64,000 bases of DNA from Beta vulgaris subsp. vulgaris (lineage: Eukaryota; Streptophyta; Magnoliopsida; Caryophyllales; Amaranthaceae): contig NC_079207.1 of the NCBI RefSeq assembly GCF_026745355.1, positions 30,471,007 through 30,535,006 on the forward strand, written 5' to 3'. Numbering within the stretch: the first letter of the stretch is position 1; the number at the start of each line of letters is the position of its first letter. The notes under the pieces were generated by a model. It searched no databases. It had not been told where the DNA came from and saw nothing but the letters and a program-made list of their open reading frames with translations. The position numbers and the translations under genes were made by a program. This document shows, piece after piece, positions 1-9,869 of the stretch.

Positions 1-1297
1 AGTTTGCCTTCCCCATGTCTTCTTCTCTATAAGAAGTCCACTCATCACTTAAACCATGGCTTGAAGCTAAGACCTCGTTTGATAAGCTTAAATCTCTTAA
101 GCATCACAATAATGGAGGCAAAGCGAGTATCGGCCACGGAAAGAAACTTAAGAGGAGAAAACCTTTGGAACATGGCAATCTCATGTTGTGGTTCATAATG
201 AAATTTTTAATTTGAATGGCATCCCCATGGATTTCTGTGATCCAACTACATTCTTCATAAGTTTCATGATTTCTATTCACATTTCTTGCCGCACAAATAT
301 TCTTCAAAGCAAGATTAAGGGTATGAACAACACATGGTGTCCAATAAATGTGAGGAAACTCACTCTTAATGAGCTCCCCCGCCCCTTTGCAATTTGCTGC
401 ATTGTCAGTTATGATTTAATTTGCACAACATTTTGCTGGCCTACTTCTTGAATGACTTCTTTCATAAGATTAGCAATGAAATACTTATCTTTCACTTCAC
501 AAAAACAATTCACAGCTTTAAGAAAGATTGGACCATCACCAAAAGTAGCCATGAAATTAATGAGAGGTTTTCTTGTTGGATCACTCCATCCATCAGCCAC
601 AATTGTTACCCCTTTTTCTCTCCAAGTTGATTTCAGTTGTATCGTAAGCCTCTCTACATTAGCTTTTTCTTGTACAAGTAATGTAGTTCTAAGCTTGTTG
701 TAACCACGAGGTTTGTAACCTGCTATATTATGGGTGGCAGCAAAAGTAAAGGCCCTCATATAGTGTGGATTCCTAGTAAGATTAAATGACAACCCTCATG
801 TGTAAAACATCCTTGCAATTTCTTGATCCAATTGATGCTTAGTTTCAATCCGAAAACATCTAGTAATAGGTGATTTATCAGACTTTCTTTTCTTGAATGT
901 AGATACGGAGTCCAAATGAGAAAGAGATTCACTGGGCAAAAGAAACTTCCCTAGGGCCCGAATCATGTTTCTTATTCTCAAATTCATCATCAAGTTTTTG
1001 CATTTCAAGTTTATCAACACGAGACACTTTCTTACAACATGCAATTCCTTGACCCTTAATTTGAAGCAAATGGGTTGTAACTCTAGAATAACTAGATGTT
1101 CTATTTTCATTACAAAAATTACATCTATATTTCCATGTTCCACCAACCGCCCCTTGTTTTTCAAGTCTTGTTACAAACCTCCACAATGGAGGAAAACCCT
1201 CACTTTGCGTTGATTTCACACCAATTGACATAGACCCACTACCCGTACTGCTACCAATAAACAAATTCAACAATTCAACACAATAATCAACAATCAA
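1..1297 (-). pseudogene. hAT-superfamily transposase, N-terminal half, broken
   Basis: Reading the minus strand from 1297, the first frame encodes a BED-type zinc finger: a Cys-x2-Cys pair in YRCNFCNENRTSSYS followed by VTTHLL. After a frame change, 792-409 encodes a DUF659-like block (IVADGWSDPTRKPLINF). Another frame change leads to 307-104, with the downstream hAT core segment (ICAARNVNRNHETYEECSWI). BED finger, then DUF659, then core is the usual order in plant hAT transposases, so this is one gene decayed by at least two frameshifts. The C-terminal dimerisation domain would lie beyond the left edge of the window. The 5' end sits directly beside a primer-binding-site-like motif (1309-1322), so the gene was probably inserted into or joined to LTR-retrotransposon sequence. 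No terminal inverted repeats or TSD could be identified. Confidence 0.8.
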
Positions 1298-1308
1298 AAC
1301 CGAATCAA

Positions 1309-1322
1309 CGACAACGGCGCCA
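1309..1322 (-). other. Partial tRNA-Asp-type primer-binding-site motif beside LTR-like arm
   Basis: The plus strand reads CGACAACGGCGCCA, the complement of the TGGCGCCGTTGTCG primer-binding site common in Athila/Tat-type Ty3 elements. It lies just left of the L2 arm beginning near 1330, which implies a minus-strand element whose LTR ended here. Only the LTR-proximal 14 nt are convincing; the next bases do not continue the tRNA match. Confidence 0.5.
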
Positions 1323-1329
1323 AAAGAGG

Positions 1330-1997
1330 TATTGTTTTTGTTATTATATGGAGTATGTGGAATTTGATGAAAATTTGAAAATTTTCGGATTGAATTGTTA
1401 TATATGGATGGAGGAGGTTATTGTGGAAGTTGAAAGGAGAAATTTGAGGAGAACTGTGAGTATTTGGTGCTGGATTATTATATTATTATGAAACAGGTTG
1501 AAATTGGACGCATAAAAATTTTGATTTGTCCATTTTATAGGGGAAATGTTGTCGAAATTTCTGTAGAAATTTATGAATTTGGGCTAAGTTAATCATTAGA
1601 CTATTAATTGTATTAGTATTATATAAAAAACACATCATAAGCATGTAGGTTTTTAGGTGCATTATACTTGTATGTCATACATTATTAGTTCTAGTAAGCA
1701 AAATCCACCTCTTAGTTTGTTTTTGAAAAAGAATTGAATAAATGAAGAAGTTTAATAAGAAACTCTAATCTAACTATGTTTTAAAATAAAATGTGTTTTC
1801 GAAAAAAAATTTTTTTTGGGAATAGTTAACATTTTAAGTTAAAGACTAGTCGAGTTTGAAAGATTCATAACATGATTAGATAAACGATCTCATGTTTATA
1901 GCCAGTTAGAGTAGTCATTCCCTTGGTGGTAATCATAATTAAATGAATAGACCAAAATAACCTGTGAAATTTTGAGCCTAATAAAATGACATATACA
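1330..1997. repeat. L2 arm, left copy (part 1), LTR-associated inverted repeat
   Basis: This stretch reappears in inverted orientation at 9870-10577 with high similarity along its whole length. The segment resumes at 7262-7306 after the CACTA-1 insertion. The right copy abuts a minus-strand polypurine tract, so this is LTR or LTR-adjacent sequence of a Ty3-type element. No coding capacity is visible. Confidence 0.75.
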
Positions 1998-2019
1998 CAC
2001 TAGTGGAAAAAAGCAGTAG

Positions 2020-2405
2020 GGCTGCGCTGAAAATGGTATGTAGGGCTGCGCTTTTAGAGGGCAGCCCTTTCCATCGCAGCCCTTCATTATTCAAGTAGGG
2101 CTGCGCTAGAAAAGCGCAGCCCTTCTAGACGAAGGGCTGCGCTTTTTTCAAAAAGGCGCAGCCCTTCATGATAGGAAGGGCTGCGCCTTTTTGAAAAAAG
2201 CGCAGCCCTTCTTAATAGAAGGGCTGCGCCTCCTTCACAAGCGCAGCCCTTCTTGCTTTAGAAGGGCAGCCCTTCTAGCAAGAAGGGCTGCGCTAGTTAA
2301 GCACTAGCGCAGCCCTTCTTGCTAGAAGGGCTGCGCTAGTTTAAACTAGCGCAGCCCTTCTTAGTATAAGGGCTGCGCTATTTTAAACTAGCGCAGCCCT
2401 TCACT
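2020..2405. repeat. CACTA-1 3' subterminal inverted-repeat array (GGGCTGCGC)
   Basis: The array alternates AAGGGCTGCGC and its complement GCGCAGCCCTT, separated by short A/T or variable spacers, so neighbouring pairs form short hairpins. Such subterminal repeats are where CACTA TNPA-type proteins bind in En/Spm. Binding here is inferred from the family. Confidence 0.85.
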
Positions 2406-2429
2406 ATAATTTTTTTTTTTTTTTTTTGC

Positions 2430-2515
2430 TTGCACACAGCAGCCTGCACATACCAGCAGCACAGCCTGCACCCACACACCAGCCCCAACCCCCACCCATA
2501 ACCTCTCTTGGACAA
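2430..2515. repeat. Short C-rich tract, counterpart of the CACTA-2 G-rich block
   Basis: About 85 bases of CA/CC-rich sequence (GCACACAGCAGCCTGCAC, later CCCCAACCCCCACCC) end in CTTGGACAAG. The reverse complement has the same flanks as the expanded G-rich block of CACTA-2 at 36490-36840, so this is the short allele of an expanding tract. Confidence 0.6.
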
Positions 2516-2656
2516 GAAAAAAATGCAAATTGCAATACGATAATATATGACAAGTGGAGAAAGGTAATAATTAACTTCAAATATATTAAAATAATGTAAA
2601 AAGTGTACATAGGTGATAGAAACTAGCTAGTACATTATTGTTGGAGCGAAAATCTC

Positions 2657-5178
2657 ATCCTATGCAATCATCGGTAATGTAGGACGCCAACTTATCCCGA
2701 ACTTCGTCAATTTCTTCTTTGGTGAAGTTCCTCAAACGTGGTTTGGAACTAGCATAAACCTTGCAAAATAAACAACAAATAAACATATACAAAAAGTCAA
2801 TCATTTTACCGTAGTTAGTACTTCTAAAAATGACATATATCTTCCCGAAATGGAATCAAAACCAAATGCAAGCCTAAAAGTCTACACACTAGTTATAATA
2901 TATCTCATATAATCATGTTCAAAGAGAATTTGAGGTTAAATCACTTCATAACTACATTTTGGGAGCGAAAAGGCCAAATTAGGCCAAAATAGGCCGGAAA
3001 TGGCCTTTTTCGTTCCCGAAATGCAACCAACAAGAAATTAAAGCCTAAAAGTCTACACACTAGTTATAATATATCTCATATAATCATGTTCAAAGAGAAT
3101 TTGGGGTTAAATCACTTCATAAATACATTTTGGGAGCGAAAAGGCCAAAATAGCCAAAATAGGCCGGAAATGGCCTTTTCGTTCCCGAAATGCAACCAAC
3201 AAGAAATTAAACCTAAGAATCTACATACTAGTTATAATATGCCTCATATAATCATGTTCAAAGAGAATTTGAGGTTAAATCACTTCATACTACATTTTGG
3301 GAGCGAAAAGGCCAAAATAGCCCAAAATAGGCCGGAAATGGCCTTTTCGTTCCCAAAATCAAACCAACAACAAATTAAAGCCTAAGAATCTACATACTAG
3401 TTATAATATGCCTCATATAATCATGTTCAAAGAGAATTTGAGGTTAAATCACTTCATAACTACATTTTGGGAGCGAAAAGGCCAAAATAGCCCAAAATAG
3501 GCCGGAATTGGCCTTTTCGTTCCCGAAATGCAACCAACAAGAAATTAAAGCCTAAGAATCTATATACTAGTTATAATATGCCTCATATAATCATGTTCAA
3601 AGAGAATTTGAGGTTAAATCACTTCATAACTACATTTTGGGAGCGAAAATGCCAAAATAGGCCAAAATAGGCCGGAAATGGCCTTTTCGTTCCCAAAATC
3701 AACCAACAACAAATTAAAGCCTAAGAATCTACATACTAGTTATAATATGCCTCATATAATCATGTTCAAAGAGAATTTGAGGTTAAATCACTTCATAACT
3801 ACATTTTGGGAGCGAAAAGGCCAAAATAGCCCAAAATAGGCCGGAAATGGCCTTTTCGTTCCCGAAATGCAACCAACAAGAAATTAAAGCCTAAGAATCT
3901 ACATACTAGTTATAATATGCCTCATATAATCATGTTCAAAGAGAATTTGATGTTAAATCACATCATAACTAAATTTTGGGAGCGAAAAGGCTAATATAGG
4001 CCGGAAATACAACAAACAACAATTGGAAACCTAAAAGTTACATACCTTTCGAAGATCAACAACATCTTTGCAATAGTTGACGATATCGAGCATGAACCTC
4101 ATGACGTAATACCCACACGCAAGTCCACCTTCTTGTACCGGACACTAAAATTCACCAAAGATGCAATAAATGACATGTTATATGTGTATTATGTGTTTTT
4201 ATAAAAGGATGCAAAAAATATATGTTACCTGTACTCGACTAAATACCAAACAGGAGCTTTTCCTTGTCGAAGTCCAGATGAAGTAATCTTCTTTATCACA
4301 CTACATCAATACACATTATTATAAGATTAGATGTACATTTAATATTTAATAAGCTAAGTGTGCATATATAGTTTCAATTAGGCTACCTATTTAACAATGA
4401 TTTGACTAGTAAGGACCGTATTGTTCCTTTACGCAAAGAATCAAAGTGGTAGACTTCGTTACTTGACACACATATTGCAATGAGTGTCCAATGGTGCCTA
4501 CAACAATAAAATAATGTTATTGTTATCGTAGAACAACTAATAGGTCAATTTAATTAATTAAAAAATCAGTTTACGAAGCATACGATTCAATGTAAGGAAG
4601 AAGAACGATCTTATATCCAAGACGAGAACATGCGTTCAAAGAATCCTTGAGATATACTTTCACCTCTTTTTCGTTTTGTAAGCAACTGTCATCTCGTACA
4701 AAGCTTGGACATAACCAACCAAAGATTGGCTGACTAGATCGCCTCACATCATTGTATAATAGCCTGAGAATTCATATTGATAAAAAAAAAACTTACTTAT
4801 TATGGAAGTTATTATTAGTTGGATTGAATACTACTTAATTAATAAAGTATTACCTCATGAATGTTTGTATCATGGAAACATTCAACTCTTCCCCAAGTAA
4901 GAATTCTTTAATATCATCCTTACAAATGTAGGTCGATGTATCCTCATCAATGTAGTGGAATTGGTGGTGCGACAACTTAATCTCAATCATTGCTCCATCA
5001 GCTGCATCACTAATGCACTCATGTAGCCAGAAGCACGGTTTAGTAAGGCGTTGCACCACCTCCATATCCGTAATGAGTGGATACTTTGCTGAAGAATTCG
5101 TTCCCACTTGGGCACGTCGGCCTCCCTGAGGTGAAGCTACCTTCTTTCCCTTCCTGTCGGCCTTCCCCGAACCCTAGT
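2657..5178 (-). pseudogene. ULP1-like (C48) cysteine protease part of the CACTA second gene
   Basis: At least six minus-strand exons can be traced by splice-like junctions and comparison with CACTA-2. They are about 5178-4858, 4765-4580, 4500-4390, 4305-4230, 4146-4045, and a last exon near 2760-2657 ending in a stop. The C48 signature is visible: His in RHHWTLIAI, Asp in YHFDSLRKG, and Cys in GGLACGYYVMRFMLDI. These are the catalytic triad positions of Ulp1/SENP SUMO proteases, and such domains are known passengers of plant CACTA and MULE elements. The exons shown read open, unlike the copy in CACTA-2. Upstream, the gene is fused at 5396/5397 to the transposase exon out of frame, so a normal product is unlikely. 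The 170-bp tandem array (2871-4040) lies inside the last intron. Confidence 0.75.
2871..4040. repeat. Tandem array, about 7 copies of a ~170-bp unit, in CACTA-1
   Basis: Units start near 2871, 3042, 3210, 3379, 3549, 3718 and 3888 with the words CCTAAGAATCTACATACTAG and CATATAATCATGTTCAAAGA. Each unit holds a palindromic core around GGCCAAAATAGGCC / GGAAATGGCC flanked by GGGAGCGAAAA and TTTTCGTTCCC. CACTA-2 carries the same family in two shorter arrays. Units differ by a few substitutions and small indels. Confidence 0.9.
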
Positions 5179-5325
5179 AATTAGTTAAATTAAAAGATAT
5201 TACTGACAATCATATATAGGAACTATAAAAGAAATTAAACTATGTATATAACTTATGTTAGAGATTGTACCTGATATGCTAACCGCACCAATGCACGCGG
5301 CCATAGAATATAACTGCCAATGGAA

Positions 5326-5799
5326 TCAGACAATAACTGTAGACCAACTGCTGCATTCGGCAGCGGAAGAGGAAATGCTTCGAAACCGGTCACAATGTCT
5401 ACACGACTGATCTTCAACCTCGTGTATCATCTCGTCTACCCGATCCCTATCATCATCTCCAAATTCATCATCCAAATTCTCATCCCCTAACTCATCATCA
5501 TCCTTCTTTTTTTCTTCTTCACATACATCATTCTTTAATCCAGAGCTTCCCATATACCTCCCCTGCTCACCATGCCAAATCCATACATGGTATTGAGGCC
5601 TAAACCCACGGCGAAATACATGCTCCCTAACCACATGTATACTTCTAACCTTGCTCACATTTCTACAATCCAAACAAGGACAATAAAAGTCGACTGCTCC
5701 AGAGGATGTTTGATATTCTAATGCACTTCTACAGAATTCCGAGACCCCATTCACAAACTCAATCGATTCACGACTACCATACATCCAAGTACGATCCAT
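5326..5799 (-). pseudogene. Transposase-associated domain exon of CACTA-1, fused to ULP1 gene
   Basis: Starting at the ATG at 5799, the product begins MDRTWMYGSRESIEFVNGV and contains the Cys-rich segment FYCPCLDCRN and the REHVFRRGFRPQYHVWIWHG motif. This is the transposase-associated domain found at the N terminus of plant CACTA TNP2 proteins. An acidic Asp/Glu-rich stretch follows. It matches the first about 133 residues of the CACTA-2 transposase (27699 onward), then at 5396/5397 switches abruptly to sequence matching CACTA-2 at 34179. The join is out of frame with the ULP1 part, and the frame runs on into unrelated residues to 5326. It could at most encode a short truncated protein. Confidence 0.85.
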
Positions 5800-5817
5800 C
5801 TCATTCAAGAAGACCAC

Positions 5818-6640
5818 CTCTAATAATTAAACACAACATTCATTATAATGCATCAATCATTATTAAAGTATCACATACACTCACATATTCAAATCACACA
5901 CGTATACAACAAGCTAAGATAGTCACATGTTCAATTGTATGCATGCAGTCAAAGGTCCTTATCACTCCAACCTAACCCATCCTTGGACGTCTAATCTCAC
6001 TAGTGAATATATGTCAACTTTCCAATTCTAAGGAAAATCCGGCAGCATTTCCCTACAGTTCTCCAAGTACACAATGTAGATAATTGCTTATCTACATATG
6101 TACCCAGAGAACAATGTAGCGAAACGATAAGCCAAGATTTTCCTCAGAATTGAAAAGAAGACACACATTCACCACCTAAGTGAGATCAAACGTCCAAGAA
6201 CAGTCCCAAACCGGGGACTATTCAAGACTTACCCCTAATGAGTAAGTCTTGAACGGGTATCTAGGCATATATGATGATGATTCAAACAACTACTTATATA
6301 TTTTCATATATATAGCTAAATCACATTGCGTTTTCATACAATCTCATATCAACAAATAATATATTATAATATACATTATAAAAAATACATATACATTCAA
6401 TAAATTATCAACTTTGTCTACATGTTAAAGTAGTTACCTCTTAACACCAACGACGAGCAATGAAGAGAAAAGAGATACTTGGAACTTCACTTGCCTTCCT
6501 TAGCCTCTTCTTCCTACAATTGACAAAACCCACATTGCACATTAACCATTTAATTCAATTTAACAAAACAAAAGTAACTTAAAAACAAAATTAATCCATA
6601 CCTAATTAACCACTCAAATGGTGGAGAAGAGAAGAAAATA
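5818..6640 (-). other. 5' untranslated and intron sequence of the CACTA-1 transposase gene
   Basis: No ORF of note. It is closely similar to 26940-27680 of CACTA-2, including a conserved block around the words CTACATTGTTCTCTGGGTAC and splice-like AG/GT junctions. This suggests a 5' leader with introns upstream of the ATG at 5799. Confidence 0.6.
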
Positions 6641-6654
6641 AAAGAGAAGAGAAG

Positions 6655-6862
6655 AGGGTGGTGCGCAAAGGGGGTGGTGCGCAAGGGGGTGGTGCGCAAG
6701 AGGGTGGTGCGCGAAATGTGGTGTGCGAATTGGGGGTGGTGGTGCGCGAAATGTGGTGCGCGAAGGGGGTGGTGGTGCGCGAAGGGGGTGGTGGTGCGTG
6801 AAGGGGGTGGTGGTGCGCGAATTAGGGCACCAATGTGGTGGTGGTGGTGGTGGTGCAACTCG
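6655..6862. repeat. GGTGGTGCGC-type low-complexity tract in CACTA-1
   Basis: Irregular repeats of GGGGGTGGTGCGCGAA end in a (GGT)n run near 6834-6855. The equivalent place in CACTA-2 (about 26690-26900) has CCACCACCACCTTGCGC on the other strand. Proline- or His-rich translations of it look spurious. Confidence 0.7.
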
Positions 6863-6984
6863 AAGAAGTGAAGAGAGAGAATGAAGGAAAATCGCACTTG
6901 GGGTAGTAAGAAGGGAAGAGAGAGAATGAAAGTGGGAAAATGAAGTAAGGCGCGCTACATTGCATGTATCGAAAAAAAAAAATT

Positions 6985-7245
6985 TGAATGAAGGGCTGCG
7001 CTAGTTTCAAAAAAGCGCAGCCCTACACATTGAAGGGCTGCGCCTTTTAGAAAAGCGCAGCCCTTCTGCATGTGAAGGGTTGCGCCTCCTAAAAAGCGCA
7101 GCCCTTCACCTACAGAAGGGCTGCGCTTTTCTAAAAAGCGCAGCCCTTCTGTAGGTAGGGCTGCGCTTTTTAGAAAAGGCGCAGCCCTTCATCAATAGGG
7201 CTGCGCTTTTTTAAAATGCGCAGCCCTACTTGCGCAGCCCTTTCG
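6985..7245. repeat. CACTA-1 5' subterminal inverted-repeat array
   Basis: Alternating AAGGGCTGCGCTTTT and AAAAGCGCAGCCCTTC blocks match the 2020-2405 array at the other end. Together they give the element near-symmetrical GC-rich ends. Confidence 0.85.
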
Positions 7246-7261
7246 ATTTTTTCCCCTAGTG

Positions 7262-7306
7262 ACAAATCAATCTCATATTTTCTTTCATGTGTGATGTTCT
7301 TCCATG
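7262..7306. repeat. L2 arm, left copy (part 2)
   Basis: This continues the L2 segment after the CACTA-1 insertion and the second ACA. It matches the complement of about 9866-9910 and loses similarity at the CCATGG near 7302-7306. Confidence 0.75.
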
Positions 7307-8440
7307 GTAAATTCTCTCTAGAACTTGCATTGATACTCTTCAAAACTATATTGACTCATGTTAGCATGAAGAAAAAAGTTCTTTCTTTTGTTATAGACCA
7401 TATAACCAAAAAGCCACCTTACATTATATTACATCATTTCTGAATCCCTTTGAGCCTAAAAGACTATTATTTTGCTTAGCCTTCATTTTAAGCCATTAAA
7501 AAACATTTAATACATTCATGACCCAATATTTTGAGCTGATGGAGCATGGTTGTTGATAGAGTAAAAGCTAAGTGTGGGGGTGTTTCTATAAAAAGTGTGG
7601 TTATGACAGTTAAAGAATTGATTGCCTATGTTGTATGAAAAAATTGTAGTCGTGATATTCTTTGAAAAAAAATGATGAATGAAAAAGTGGAATGAAAAAA
7701 AGGAAAGAAAAAAAAAAGAAGAAGAAAACTGTGAAGAAATGAAATCAAGCGTGATATGTAGCTACAAATGATGATGGGAGGTTGTATATCAAAGTCAAAA
7801 TACAGGAAATTGTGCTCATACAATGACAGAAGGATGAAGTACTGTGTGAGAGTTGTTTTTGCTCCCTCTTGTCCGGAAAGGGAGGAGTTATTAAGTTTTT
7901 GCTCCACTTAGTTCAAAGCCATCTAGTCCACATATCTTTAAAATTTCCTACCTTTTAACCATAGCCCCATATAACCTAAAAAGTTCTTTTGATTTATGTC
8001 TGATATGTTGTCTAACAATAGTGGAGAATCGAGAAGATATGCAAGCTTATGGCAGAGTTTTTGCCATTGGAATTGAACCTTGAGCGAAACACATAAACCT
8101 CTTCAAACACATGAGTGACAAGTGATTATCCTGTGAGGGTCTATTTGTTAAAATTATGGTTCTGTCAAGTGAATGCTCGTTAATTGATTATCAAATGTCG
8201 AGAGAGTATGTCTATGATGTGTTATGAGTTTTGACAATTTGGTTGTTCTAAACTGATAATATTATATTCCTGTTAACATATTACTTGAGTTTTTACTAAT
8301 ATAAAACGTTTTAGTTTTTGTTCGACTCTTCATTGATTCAGTTTTTGTTTTAAAAACAACAGAGAGGTGGACTCATGTGTCATAATTGCATGTAGTTAGA
8401 GTTTGATCGAGGACGATCAAGGATTAAGTGTGGGGGAATT
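7307..8440 (+). mobile_element. 3' non-coding end of a Ty3-type retroelement with polypurine tracts
   Basis: No coding region. It contains two AAGTGTGGGGG motifs (about 7571-7581 and 8426-8436). The second is preceded by GAGGACGATCAAGGATT, the kind of sequence found just before the 3' LTR in Athila/Tat-type elements. This implies a plus-strand element. However, the LTR that follows at 8449 is in minus orientation judged by its primer-binding-site side (12721-12738), so the join is anomalous. Confidence 0.55.
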
Positions 8441-8448
8441 ACAAAATT

Positions 8449-9807
8449 TGGTACGTGTCGTTATGCGTACAAATTAAAACCTTATTTTATCCACATTAAT
8501 ATTATCTAAGTTTAGTACACCGGTAAATAAGGGTCGATCCCACAGAGAAGTTTATATAATCCTAAAATCTAAGTTCAACTAATTAAGAGCACTTAACTAT
8601 TATATACATGTTATTTACTAATATATACGTATTCACATTGTTTTTTGGGGGGGGGGGGTTTACGAAATGTTTTTATGAAATTAAAAACTACTAAAAATAA
8701 ATCTATCCTATATTTACAAGTGATGATAAGTAATTCCACTTTACGCTCATATTACTTTCAGAGATTAATCATTTCCTGACCTCGATTATACTTTCAATTT
8801 CATAAATCCAAGATTGATTAGATAGATTAATTGTAGGAATTCAAGTAGCCAAACTCCCCTATACTTTCATACTTTTAATCAACATTGAACTAGGCCGAAT
8901 ATCGATTCTAAACTAATCTAATCACCACAAGTATTTCGCAACTCCCGACGATTAAACTAGAAGCATTATAGAACGAGAAGTACATCATTAATCCCTAGTT
9001 AATCTAAACATGACATATCTTTATGTTTAAAGAACTAGTCCAAGTTATATTCTAGTTTGAACTTACAACCATCTTTGCAGGCCTAAATTAAACTAGTTGC
9101 CACTTGTTGTTATATAACTTAGACTAGGCTAAATTACATAACTAGCAATAATCTCAACTTTATACCTAATAAGATAGCAAATTAAGCATTAAGTTGAAAT
9201 ATGAACATTAAAATCAAATATAACTTGAGTATCCAACTATACCAATCTTGATTTCAACTTGTAGATTTAACACAACAATCCAATTCAATTCAAATAATAC
9301 AATCCAAACTTACTATGAAATTCAATAGTATAATCAGAAAATTTCGAAACTAAATTGAAAGTACAAGAGAAAGAGAGAAGAACTTATAAATTTGTGCGGA
9401 GATTCGCCTTCGGGTTTCGGATTTCGCACCTACGTCCAAGCTTGAATCTCACCCTCCCCGGTTGTGTGCTAGGACTCCAACCAAAGGTTGTCTTCTTCGT
9501 CGAACTCGAGCACCCCAATTAGCTTCGAAACCTCGCGAAATTCTTGATTTTTTACTCGAAATTCTGTGGAAATTATTGCATAATATTTTCGGACCTTCAA
9601 TTGGGTATTTATACCCAAATTCGCCGCCCAAGTGGAAGAATTTCGGCCAATTACAAAGGAGAAGAGGGCAGCGCATTTCGCCCTAGAAACCGCCTCTCGC
9701 TGGGTGCGGCGCAACTTGCGGGCCGCTGCTCCTGATTGGTCGCAAGTGTCGCCGGTTTTGTTGATTGGTGGACATGGGTGGTGGTTTAAAAGGGTGAGGT
9801 GGAGTGA
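8449..9807 (-). mobile_element. Ty3-type LTR, copy A (3' part only)
   Basis: A direct repeat of 12744-14098 with high identity over about 1.36 kb. It contains the word GGGTCGATCCCACAGAGAAG, which typically sits near the primer-binding-site end of such LTRs. Similarity to copy B stops at 9807, where a flipped 49-bp segment and then L2 sequence follow. The U3-side part is therefore replaced or rearranged. ORFs around 9449-10009 inside it are not convincing genes. Confidence 0.75.
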
Positions 9808-9817
9808 AATTCCATGT

Positions 9818-9866
9818 CGAAGAAACAGAGGAAGCGTCCCTGTTCGTCCCTCCTCTCTCGTCACTC
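9818..9866. repeat. 49-bp segment inverted relative to LTR copy B
   Basis: It reads as the reverse complement of 14094-14142 of copy B, with one visible mismatch. About 10 bases with no counterpart precede it. This looks like a small in-place inversion at the junction between LTR copy A and the L2 arm. Confidence 0.8.
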
Positions 9867-9869
9867 ATG

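Larger units (their letters stand above)
1998..7261 (-). mobile_element. CACTA-1: En/Spm-type DNA transposon, internally deleted (5,264 bp)
   Basis: The ends are CACTAGTGGAAAAAAGC on the left and, reverse-complemented, CACTAGGGGAAAAAATCG on the right. They are flanked by a perfect 3-bp TSD, ACA (1995-1997 and 7262-7264), as expected for CACTA elements. Both ends carry dense GC-rich subterminal repeats (about 2020-2405 and 6985-7245). The coding strand is minus. It keeps the transposase-associated N-terminal exon (5799-5397) and the ULP1-like gene 3' end (5396-2657). The TNP2 catalytic core is missing, so it cannot transpose alone. Terminal and coding sequences match CACTA-2 (26264-37262) closely. 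The corresponding 6.08 kb of CACTA-2 (about 28099-34178) is deleted here at 5396/5397. The inverted L2 copy at 9870-10577 shows the insertion site without the element. Confidence 0.93.

Noticed and set aside
6550..6897. His-rich ORFs over the GGTGGTGCGC tract
   Set aside because: Low-complexity repeat inside the CACTA-1 leader; no counterpart protein in CACTA-2.
7626..7907. Phe-rich minus-strand ORF as a membrane protein
   Set aside because: It arises from A/G-rich sequence in the non-coding 3' region of a retroelement; no start context or family features.
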